DNA of 64,000 nucleotides from Petunia secreta. Taxonomy: Eukaryota > Streptophyta > Magnoliopsida > Solanales > Solanaceae. The stretch is from positions 16,324,001-16,388,000 of the forward strand of contig JARKIP010000053.1 of NCBI GenBank assembly GCA_029990175.1, written 5' to 3'. Positions within the stretch are counted from its first letter, which is position 1, and each line of letters opens with the position of its first letter. The position numbers and the translations under genes were made by a program. The notes beneath the pieces were generated by a model. The model saw nothing but the letters and a program-made list of their open reading frames with translations, did no database searches and had not been told where the DNA came from. Below, one piece after another: positions 12,205 to 20,097 of the stretch.

Positions 12205-12411
12205 AATCGAGATCCTTACTCAGAACTCTGACGCAGACCACTTACGAGTCATAGGTGTTCCAAGGTACCTCTTTGGGTGACTTGGCACACCTTAGAATTA
12301 TGTCAAGTGGCGACTCCGAAAAATCTCTAAATAATTTTGTACCTTTAAACACCTAAGTCACAACCTACCTTTATTTTATTTATTTTAGTAAAATTTTAGG
12401 GCGTGACAGCT

Positions 12412-12429
12412 TGGCGACTCCGCTGGGGA
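12412..12429 (+). other. Ogre primer binding site (tRNA-Arg type)
   Basis: TGGCGACTCCGCTGGGGA starts three bases after the LTR end. Its complement ends in CGCCA, matching the 3' end of a plant tRNA-Arg as I recall it, and Ogre elements are known to use tRNA-Arg. This fixes the element's orientation as plus. Confidence 0.8.
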
Positions 12430-13584
12430 GATTAGTGAAAACTAGAATCTCCGGCTTTGATTAAATTGTCGCATGTTTTAATTTATTAAATATTTGGTTG
12501 TTATTTTATTGCCGTTATCACCTGAAAGTTGAATGTTACCGCTTTGATATTGTTGAACTGTATATATAAACTGTCTTCCTCCGCAACCCTCTGAGTCTCT
12601 GAAACACACACACACGTACACTTACCAGATTGCTTGTGGCATCTGGGACTTTCTTACTAAATTGCCCATGATTTAGGAGGAAGGCGTGACGGGGTTTTAG
12701 GCCGGACACACTGTCTCCGGATGGCCCTGATACGCTTTCCGCCCGGTTTGTCCACCGGGTTTTCAGCCAGTCTAGACACTGAGTCAGTTGTGTCACCCAG
12801 AGTTAAACCTTTAGGCCCAATTATCTGCATCATATCCGACTTAATGAGGTGCGATACACCGGTATTGCACTTGTCTAGGTTGACTACCTGTTGTCTGAAC
12901 GGGACCCACTTCCCGGGAAAGACTTGTCTGAAAAAAGCATTCTATGTGTTGCATGCGATTAGGAAAGGTTGTTATGCTGACCAAGTTGGGGAGAGACGGA
13001 TTTCAAAAGAAAAAAAAATAGAAAAAAAAAAAAAAAAAAAGAGAAAAATGAAAGGAAAAGTGAGGAAGGGGTTGAATTTCATGTTTTAAATGTAAATGTT
13101 TTGCTATTTTTATAAAATTGAGTCATACTGCTGTAATGGAAAATTGTTGTAAAAAAAACGTCAGTGTTTGCTGTCTTTTATATATGTCAGTTTGTGTCGT
13201 TATAATGACGAAAATTTTACAAAAAAAATATGTACATACTTAGTAGTTAGAAAGTCAAAAATTTTTTTTTTGTGTCAGTTTTCACGCCGTTATAATGGCG
13301 AATTTTTAGAAAAAGGCTCGTATACCGATGTTGGGAGTTTTTGAGATCCAGTTTTTTCACGTCGTTATGCCGGCAAATTTTTGCAAAAGTACTGTAGTGT
13401 TCATCACTGGAAATGAAATTTTGTTTTGATGTCAATGTGGCGTCGTTGTAACGTCGAATTTTTCTTTTATAAATTACATCTAAATACCAATGTTGGTAAT
13501 TTCCTGGAGTCAGTCCTGATGCCGTTATGATGGCAAAATTTTTCGATTCTCTTAGGGTCAACTTTACGTCATTACAATGACAAA

Positions 13585-13629
<45 letters not shown>

Positions 13630-13743
13630 AAAATTGGAGTTTCGAATTAGCAGTTTAGGCATCTGTTTTGCTCTGTCGGTCAGTTGTTTTAAGTTGTTCT
13701 CAGGCTTTCAAACGTTTGACACATTTTTTTTTTATTAGGAACA
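12430..13743 (+). other. Ogre 5' leader, non-coding
   Basis: This 1.3-kb leader lies between the PBS and ORF1. It has A-rich runs (about 13005-13040), a degenerate palindromic repeat family (13196-13581) and a ~44-base T run (about 13586-13628). A 122-codon open frame at 12721-13089 ends in lysine-rich homopolymer translation and is unlikely to be coding. The ORF1 ATG is preceded by a T-rich stretch ending TTATTAG, which looks like a splice acceptor (AG at 13737-13738). Confidence 0.65.
13196..13581 (+). repeat. Six degenerate palindromic repeats in the Ogre leader
   Basis: Near-palindromes of the form GYCGTTATAATGRC occur at 13196-13209, 13286-13299, 13361-13374, 13442-13455, 13521-13534 and 13568-13581. 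Each is followed by a short A/T-rich GAAATTTTT-like tail, and several are preceded by GTCAGT-like sequence. Spacing is 47 to 90 bp, mostly about 75-90. Compensating changes keep the arms complementary in several copies (GCC/GGC versus GTC/GAC). Confidence 0.75.
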
Positions 13744-15738
13744 ATGGCTGCATCATCTTCTAGGACAGTCAAAAGAAAATACCCTGCTGATGCCATTCCA
13801 CCCTCTATTATGATGACTGATGGCCCACCCAAATCGGATAAATCTCTAAAGTCTTGGTGGGACACAATGAGTGAAATGCAGAAAGATATAGTCCAGGAGA
13901 AGATTGGTTTTCTGACTGACCTTGTGACTAAAACTATTGTCCCGCGGCGAGACTTGGTCAGTGCACTAGTTGGGTTTTGGAATCCAAGCCAAAATACCTT
14001 CTGTTTCAAGGGGTTTGAGATGACGCCGACCCTCGAAGAGATAGCTGGGCTTCTTAAGCTGGATTTTGAGAAAAAGAATATGATTGCTCCAAGGAAGGTT
14101 AATGAGCGGGAATTTTTCAATAATATCAAGGTACAAACAGACCTCTCGATCGCAAGTGTTCGCCAAGGCTGGATTTCATTTGATTACCTTTATGATCGTT
14201 TTGGGGCCGATAATGGTTTCAAGAAGTATGGATTTGAGTTCCACGATAAGCTGAAATATGAAGATTGGGTACTCCTCTGTCCTAAGGTCTTTGTGTTCGC
14301 TTTGCTAGGGTTGTTGGTTTTCCCACTACCGGATAGAGCGATATCCATTAAGGTAAGTTGGACCATGGCAGCTTTGTATGGTGGAGCACCAGATGCCACT
14401 ATCATCCCGACGATTCTGGGTAGTATGTTTCATGCTTTGACTCGATGCCACAAGGGAGAGAGCAGTTTCTTTGAGGGGTGTAACCTTCTATTACAGGTCT
14501 GGTTCTTGGAGCATGTACGCCCTTGCCCACCTCGTGATATTCTTAGGTGCTGTGACATCGATTATCTTGAACACCATCTCGAACACATCGAGAGGTATAA
14601 ATTCCCAGGAAGTGAGCCGGATTGGAGGTCTTTCTTGAACTCTCTCACGCCGGACAAGATTTTGTGGCAGTGTAGCTGGTTTCCTAAGAGGGAGGTTGTA
14701 CACAGATGCGTGGATCGTCCTTTTCTCGTTCTGATGGGTTTGACAGCATCCCAGCCTTATGTTCCTCTGCGTGTACTTAGGCAGTTGGGTCGAAAGCAGG
14801 AGATCCCTATAGTTGAGGACATGAGTGCATATACCTCAGACTATCCTCTCAACCCAGCTACTCTTAGAGGTGAGATCCTGCGCCTGTGGGATACTAGGAG
14901 GCACCTCGCAGAAAGCACACAGGTTCAGGATGGGCTTAAGGGGGAGGTCGTTCGGGAGTATAAGTTCTGGTATTACCATCAGCCCATACCCAAAGAGATG
15001 CCCGCGAGGTCGAGAGCAGGCATGGTTGACACTGAGGCCAGGCTGGATATGCAGGTTCAGCTTGCTAGGCACGAGATTAGGAAGGAATGCCGTGATACCA
15101 TACAAAGCTTAATTGCAGAGAGGGATGCCGCCAGAGCTGCTCAGTCAGAGAGTGAGGGTTTCGCGCATCAGCACCTAGACACAGTCAGACGACTCCGTGT
15201 CATGCACTCACAGGCATTGACAGAGCGGGATGCCGCCAGAGCTGCTCAGGCAGAGAGTGAGGGTTTCGCGCATCAGCACCTAGACACAGTCAGACGACTC
15301 CGTGTCATGCACTCACAGGCATTGACAGAGCGGGATGCCGACAGGGCAGCTTTGTTGGAAAGCAGGAGAAGGGAGGATTATCATCGACAGGATGCCATAG
15401 ATTCTCGAGCTCAACTTGACAGGGCACTAGAGCAGGGTGAGCAGCTCAGAAGGCTAGCACAGGACCGACTTCGAGATATACAGGCTGCAGGACAGACCAT
15501 CAGTGTAGCTTATCGGCAGGTTTACGACTCTGCTACATATGTTGCACAGTCCATCAATGAGTATAGGAGGCTTCCCGCGGAGGACATACTCCCACATGTG
15601 CTTCCCTTCGTCACTAGAGTTGCAACAGATTTGAACGGATTGCGTCGTACCTTTGCAGAAGGCCCGCCAGTAAATCCTGAGGAGCCGTTCGAGTTCGACC
15701 CAGAGGAGCCAGCTGACTTTGTGCCCCAGTCACCTTAG
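13744..15738 (+). CDS. Ogre ORF1 protein, 664 aa, function unknown
   Basis: This intact ORF lies upstream of gag and is the extra ORF1 typical of Ogre elements. Residues ~1-400 form a globular region with a 'FWNPSQNTFCFKGFEMTPTL' segment at ~78-97, a pattern I recognise from plant-mobile-domain/aminotransferase-like proteins and from ORF1 of related elements. Residues ~430-610 are rich in Arg, Ala, Glu and Gln and should form a long coiled coil. The C-terminus is acidic and proline-rich. A near-perfect 105-bp tandem duplication (15118-15327) repeats 35 residues in the coiled coil. The start ATG has a good context (ACAATGG) and follows an acceptor-like sequence. The function is not established for the family; an RNA- or capsid-related role is speculation. 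Confidence 0.85.
   Translation: MAASSSRTVKRKYPADAIPPSIMMTDGPPKSDKSLKSWWDTMSEMQKDIVQEKIGFLTDLVTKTIVPRRDLVSALVGFWNPSQNTFCFKGFEMTPTLEEIAGLLKLDFEKKNMIAPRKVNEREFFNNIKVQTDLSIASVRQGWISFDYLYDRFGADNGFKKYGFEFHDKLKYEDWVLLCPKVFVFALLGLLVFPLPDRAISIKVSWTMAALYGGAPDATIIPTILGSMFHALTRCHKGESSFFEGCNLLLQVWFLEHVRPCPPRDILRCCDIDYLEHHLEHIERYKFPGSEPDWRSFLNSLTPDKILWQCSWFPKREVVHRCVDRPFLVLMGLTASQPYVPLRVLRQLGRKQEIPIVEDMSAYTSDYPLNPATLRGEILRLWDTRRHLAESTQVQDGLKGEVVREYKFWYYHQPIPKEMPARSRAGMVDTEARLDMQVQLARHEIRKECRDTIQSLIAERDAARAAQSESEGFAHQHLDTVRRLRVMHSQALTERDAARAAQAESEGFAHQHLDTVRRLRVMHSQALTERDADRAALLESRRREDYHRQDAIDSRAQLDRALEQGEQLRRLAQDRLRDIQAAGQTISVAYRQVYDSATYVAQSINEYRRLPAEDILPHVLPFVTRVATDLNGLRRTFAEGPPVNPEEPFEFDPEEPADFVPQSP
15118..15327 (+). 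repeat. 105-bp tandem duplication inside ORF1
   Basis: Copies at 15118-15222 and 15223-15327 differ at only a couple of positions (e.g. TCAGTCAGAG versus TCAGGCAGAG). The unit encodes 35 residues, exactly five heptads, so it lengthens the coiled coil without breaking its register. A third, diverged partial copy begins at 15328. Confidence 0.9.
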
Positions 15739-16327
15739 TAGATACATCAGGCCAAGATGATGCAGATTATTGTTGTTTTTTGTCATTTATTTTACATCTT
15801 GGCATTGTTGTATTTTATGTCGCTTCTGAATTTGGCATATTGTATTTTATTTTCACTTTTTTCAGTCAGTTGTACGTTTCTTTTTTGTCGTGCTCCGGAA
15901 GCATTGTATGTACTCTTTTTTTTAGTAATGAAAGTATTTTGCTTATTTTTATGTGTCAATTCATTTCACCCTCTAGCCTCACTTGAAAAAAAAAAAAAAA
16001 AAAAGAAGAAAAAGAAAGAAAAGAAAGGAAAAGAAAAGAAAGAAAAAGAGAAAAAGAAGAAAAAAAAAAAAAAAGAGGAAGTCAAACAATACACTTGGGG
16101 ATCTAATCTAAACCAATTTGGGATGACGCATAACGACCTTAGGCATTGTTTAGGCCGACGAGCAAATTCATATTCCATGCTATCTTGTTGCACTAACGTG
16201 TTTTGATTTGTTTAGAGCTTGAGCAACTGCCGTGCTGGCCCCACATTCCTATTCCACCAGAATCAAGGGACCACTGCCTGTTCCAGAAGTGGTTGAAGCA
16301 CCTCTTCAAGAAGACACTCCAGCAACG
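15739..16327 (+). other. ORF1-gag spacer
   Basis: This holds T-rich sequence, then a long A-rich run (about 15986-16075), and ends with TTGATTTGTTTAG (AG at 16214-16215), which resembles a splice acceptor just before gag. The frame of gag is open upstream to 16232 but has no ATG before 16328. How gag is translated downstream of ORF1 is not visible; a spliced message or internal initiation are both possible. Confidence 0.5.
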
Positions 16328-19300
16328 ATGGCCGAAGAAACTGAGAACACTGAGCTGGTTCGCTTGGCTGAACAACAGGCTAAGATGGCCGAGGATTTCA
16401 CGGCCATGAAAGAAATGATGATGCAACTGGTCCGTAACTTGTCGGCAGTTCAGGCACCTCCTGCTCCGCCAGGTGCTGCTGGTTTCACGGCGAATGCTCA
16501 GCCACCAGGGCAAGGGCAATCTACAATGGCAGAAGACCTCCGTTATCCTCCAGGGTTCGGTCCACATCCAGAAACTGACAACGTAGCTGGACCCTCTACT
16601 GTACAACCTGGGGCACAATTCCCACAGCATGGACAACATGGCCAAGCCCAAGTTCCTGCCACAGTATTCACTGTTCCTGCAGGACACACTTTGCAAAGGT
16701 CAAACAGTGACCCACAGTTGAGGGCTCGTGATCAACAATTCGACCAAACTCGGGGTAATGTACTCCGCCCCACTGAGTCGTATGATCATGGACACCACCC
16801 AGAATCACATGCTGATGTCGAAAGATTGGGGAAAACAGAAGAGGCTGACTTTGCTCGGAAATTGAAAAGCCTGGAGCAAACTGTGAAAAACATACAAGGG
16901 CAAGGGGGTAAAGCAAGTATTTCATACAAAGACATGTGCTTATTCCCTCATGTGCCATTGCCTGAAGGTTTTGTTGTGCCCAAATTCGATCCGTACACTG
17001 GACAAAGTGATCCAAGGATCCATGTGAAGATATACCTTAACAAAATGAGGGGTATCGAGAAGGACGAATTATTGATGGCGTACTTTGCGGACAGTTTGGG
17101 AGGACCGGCCACAGAATGGTTTGTGCAACAAGATGTTTCCAAGTGGGTCACCTTTGACGACATGGCCAGCGCTTTCCTGAATCATTATGGCTACAAAATG
17201 GAGGCTGCTCCTGATCGTTCTTCTTTGAAGACGATCACAAAGAAACCAGGCGAAAGCTTCAGAGAGTATGCCTATAGGTGGCGTGAACAGGCGGCGCGTG
17301 TGAGCCCTTTGATCCCAGATGATAAAATGGTTGAAGAATTCATCGAAGTGCTTGACGAAACATACTACCAGGCGATGGCCTCTGCCCTTGGGAAGCAATT
17401 CAGTGAAGCAGTAAAGATTGGGGAGATGATTGAGAGAGGAATCAGAGCGGGTAAGATTGTTAGCCAAACAGCTTTGAGAGCCACGACCCAAGCATTGCAA
17501 TCAGGGTCGGGTACTTTTGGGAAGAAGAAAGAGAAAAAAGATGAGGTGGCAATGGTTGGTCCTGGACCGAGAAGAAATGATGGGAGATACAATGACCGTC
17601 AGGGGTACATTCAGGCACCCCCGCCACAGCAATTCTATCCAACTCACGGCCAACAATTTGCCATGCCGCAGTTCTCATTCCCTGTAAATGCAGCATCCTA
17701 TGCTCAGCCGCTATCTGGTCCACAATGGCGTCCACCTCCTGCTCCAGTCCAATACAACAATCAACAAGCACATACTCAATTCCAGGCTCACCAGGAGATG
17801 CCTTACCGACCACGAGGTCCGCAGGGCTTTCGTCCAAACATGCAACAGAGAAACATGCAACAAGAGAAAAGGCAGTTCACCCCACTGGGGGAGACTTACA
17901 CTAATTTGTTTGAAAAGTTGCAACAAGCCAATCTGTTGAAGCCAATCCCAGGGAAGGTGAACCCCAATGGAAGAGTTGATCATTCACGCCATTGTGCGTT
18001 TCATTCTGGAGCACCTGGACATGACACAGAATCTTGCTGGGAACTCAAAAGGGCAATCCAGGCAATGATAGACAACAACCAGATAAAAGTCGTGGGGGAT
18101 GAAGCACAAAATGTAAATCAAAATGCTTTACCAGCTCATGATGTTCAAAACAACGTACACATGGTAGGGATGGTATGCATAGAAGAGGACATGAAAGGGA
18201 AAGCCGCCAAGCAGATTGTGGCAGTTGGTCCCTCCCCAGACATCAAAGGCCCTGAACCGTTTATTGTTGTAATCAGGGGAAAGTCTAGTGCGTCTGTTGT
18301 CAACAAAGCAAAGCAAGATACTGCTGTTGAGCCAAGTTTCACAATTCCGGCTGCAAAGCAGGAAAAGGTTCATGACAGTGCACCAGTATTTATTGTGCAA
18401 GGGGCATCATGCCAGAAAGCTCCGGTCTTCGAGGTCAAGGCAAAGAAGTGTGAACCAGTTATCATCACTCAAGCAGCGCAACTCCCTGTCAAAAGTACAA
18501 AGGCCGTTCCTTGGAACTACAACAAAACAATTGTGTCTTACAACGGGAAAGAAATCATGGAGGTTGCCGCAGATGTAAATGGTCTAACTCGGTCCGGGAG
18601 ATGTTTCACCCCGGAAGAATTGAGAAAGGCAAAGCCAGGTCGAGAAGACCAAGGACCCATCAAAGAGCCGGTGTCTGAGAAAGAAGCTGAAGAATTTTTG
18701 AAGAAAATGAGATCGACAGATTATTCTATCGTCGAGCAACTGAGAAAGACTCCAGCTCAGATATCACTTTTGTCTCTGCTTATGAACTCTGAAGCACATC
18801 GCAATGCACTGTTGAAGATATTGAATGAGGCCTACATTCCTGAACAAACTACTGTGGCTAATCTGGAAGCACTTGCTGGCAGAGTATTTGAGACTAATCG
18901 TGTGATGTTCACCGATGAGGAGCTGCCAGCAGAAGGAACCGGTCATAATCGAGCGCTTCATGTCTCAGTTAAGTGTGAAGACTCCTATGTCACACGTGTT
19001 CTGATAGATGGTGGCGCGGGGTTGAACATTTGCCCTCTGTCTACATTGAAGAGTCTAAGGGTGGATATGAGCAAAATCAGGGCAAGTTCCTCTGCTGTTC
19101 GTGCTTTTGATGGTGGAGTTCGAGAATCTTTGGGCATCATCAATCTTGAGTTAACCATTGGGCCCGCTACCTTCAGCATTGAGTTTCAAGTCATGGAGAC
19201 GGATGCATCATACAATCTGTTACTGGGCCGACCATGGATTCACATGGCTTGTGCTGTACCCTCCACAGTTCATCAAGTGGTCAAGTTTACTTGGGATAAT

Positions 19301-19912
19301 CAAGCTGTCGTGGTTTATGGAGAGGATGACTCGCAGTTCAACAACAGCCTGGACGTACCAGCCCTTGAAGCCGTCACTACACGCCCGACCATCATGTATC
19401 AAACTTCCGATGTGGTGTATGTGGAAAAGGTAACAGAAGGGAAACCTATACCCATCCCAAGAGTGTCAGAGACATCTATAATGATGGCATCTGAAATGTT
19501 AAAGCATGGTTTCCAATTTGGAAAGGGTTTGGGAGCATCACTACAAGGCAGGGTAAATCCAGTTTATCCAAATGGCGTGCAAGGCACGTGGGGACTAGGG
19601 TTCAAGCCGAAAGCAGCTGATCGCAAGCAAGCAAAGAAGAAGAAGTCAGAAGTTTGGTCTCTCCCAAAGCCAATTCCGTGTCTCGCTCAGTCTTTTGTGG
19701 GTTATGTTATGAAACCAAAGGTTGTCGCTACAAATGTCAACACAGTGGAAGACAATCAGGATGCGCCATTTGATCTGGGTGGCATCTTTGAAATCTGCAT
19801 GGTACAGCCGGGTGAAGGCTCCAGTAATGCTTCAATTCAGTACATTGGCCCGGACGTGCACCTGACTAACTGGAATGCAACTCCCTTCCCCATCAGGAAG
19901 GGGTCTTGGTAG
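16328..19912 (+). CDS. Ogre gag-protease polyprotein
   Basis: The ORF is 1,194 residues from the first ATG (16328). In order it has an N-terminal coiled coil and Pro/Gln-rich region, a gag core at ~235-340 (capsid-forming; 'GPATEWF', 'FREYAYRWREQAARV'), Gln/Pro-rich linkers, and a zinc knuckle at 556-570. The knuckle is C-x2-H-x5-H-x4-C rather than the usual CCHC. A retropepsin-like aspartic protease follows, with the active loop 'LIDGGAGLNI' (Asp 894) and the later 'LLLGRPWIH' segment. The last recognisable domain, ~1052-1095, resembles a G-patch (regular glycines in 'HGFQFGKGLGASLQGR' and 'GTWGLGF'). The TAG at 19910 lies inside the proposed intron, so unspliced RNA would make Gag-Pro alone and spliced RNA the full polyprotein. 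Confidence 0.9.
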   Translation: MAEETENTELVRLAEQQAKMAEDFTAMKEMMMQLVRNLSAVQAPPAPPGAAGFTANAQPPGQGQSTMAEDLRYPPGFGPHPETDNVAGPSTVQPGAQFPQHGQHGQAQVPATVFTVPAGHTLQRSNSDPQLRARDQQFDQTRGNVLRPTESYDHGHHPESHADVERLGKTEEADFARKLKSLEQTVKNIQGQGGKASISYKDMCLFPHVPLPEGFVVPKFDPYTGQSDPRIHVKIYLNKMRGIEKDELLMAYFADSLGGPATEWFVQQDVSKWVTFDDMASAFLNHYGYKMEAAPDRSSLKTITKKPGESFREYAYRWREQAARVSPLIPDDKMVEEFIEVLDETYYQAMASALGKQFSEAVKIGEMIERGIRAGKIVSQTALRATTQALQSGSGTFGKKKEKKDEVAMVGPGPRRNDGRYNDRQGYIQAPPPQQFYPTHGQQFAMPQFSFPVNAASYAQPLSGPQWRPPPAPVQYNNQQAHTQFQAHQEMPYRPRGPQGFRPNMQQRNMQQEKRQFTPLGETYTNLFEKLQQANLLKPIPGKVNPNGRVDHSRHCAFHSGAPGHDTESCWELKRAIQAMIDNNQIKVVGDEAQNVNQNALPAHDVQNNVHMVGMVCIEEDMKGKAAKQIVAVGPSPDIKGPEPFIVVIRGKSSASVVNKAKQDTAVEPSFTIPAAKQEKVHDSAPVFIVQGASCQKAPVFEVKAKKCEPVIITQAAQLPVKSTKAVPWNYNKTIVSYNGKEIMEVAADVNGLTRSGRCFTPEELRKAKPGREDQGPIKEPVSEKEAEEFLKKMRSTDYSIVEQLRKTPAQISLLSLLMNSEAHRNALLKILNEAYIPEQTTVANLEALAGRVFETNRVMFTDEELPAEGTGHNRALHVSVKCEDSYVTRVLIDGGAGLNICPLSTLKSLRVDMSKIRASSSAVRAFDGGVRESLGIINLELTIGPATFSIEFQVMETDASYNLLLGRPWIHMACAVPSTVHQVVKFTWDNQAVVVYGEDDSQFNNSLDVPALEAVTTRPTIMYQTSDVVYVEKVTEGKPIPIPRVSETSIMMASEMLKHGFQFGKGLGASLQGRVNPVYPNGVQGTWGLGFKPKAADRKQAKKKKSEVWSLPKPIPCLAQSFVGYVMKPKVVATNVNTVEDNQDAPFDLGGIFEICMVQPGEGSSNASIQYIGPDVHLTNWNATPFPIRKGSW

Positions 19913-20097
19913 ACTGTTGTTTTACAGTTTTCTTTTGAATACACTTGGATATTCTAAGGGTTGTATGCCAAGTGTATTATTTTGCTCATCTTTTCTTTGT
20001 AATTCAAACCCTTTTTCATTAATGAAAGGCCAAGAGCCAAGCTTTACTTCAATCTCTGTTCATATTCCTAATTTTATTCTATTTTGTTTATCTGTAG
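19909..20097 (+). other. Putative intron between protease and reverse transcriptase
   Basis: The candidate donor is TTG|GTAGAC (GT at 19909-19910) and the acceptor is TTTGTTTATCTGTAG (AG at 20096-20097), with a T-rich tract upstream. Length is 189 nt. Donor and acceptor phases match (two codon bases before, one after), so removal skips the gag-pro stop and joins the downstream frame. Ogre elements are known to splice an intron at exactly this place. The splice sites were chosen by eye. Confidence 0.65.

Larger units (their letters stand above)
8827..12408 (+). repeat. Ogre 5' LTR (3,582 bp)
   Basis: It begins TGTAATCACC and ends GGGCGTGACA. By eye it matches the 3' LTR base for base except for three homopolymers: T13 versus T11 near 9526, A15 versus A14 near 11369, and T20 versus T21 near 11845. 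These sum exactly to the 2-bp length difference. Inside are two TATA-like boxes (9143-9150 and about 10853-10860), a GC-rich block with a strong splice donor at 9465, adenine-rich runs at 11369-11406, AATAAA at 11747-11752 and a stem-loop at 12172-12204. Open frames within the LTR occur twice because the LTR does; none looks like a conserved protein. Confidence 0.95.

Noticed and set aside
12721..13089. 122-codon open frame in the Ogre leader
   Set aside because: It ends in translated A-rich homopolymer and overlaps leader sequence; no domain.
15757..16206. 149-codon open frame after ORF1
   Set aside because: Half of it is lysine from an A-rich run in the ORF1-gag spacer; not a credible protein.
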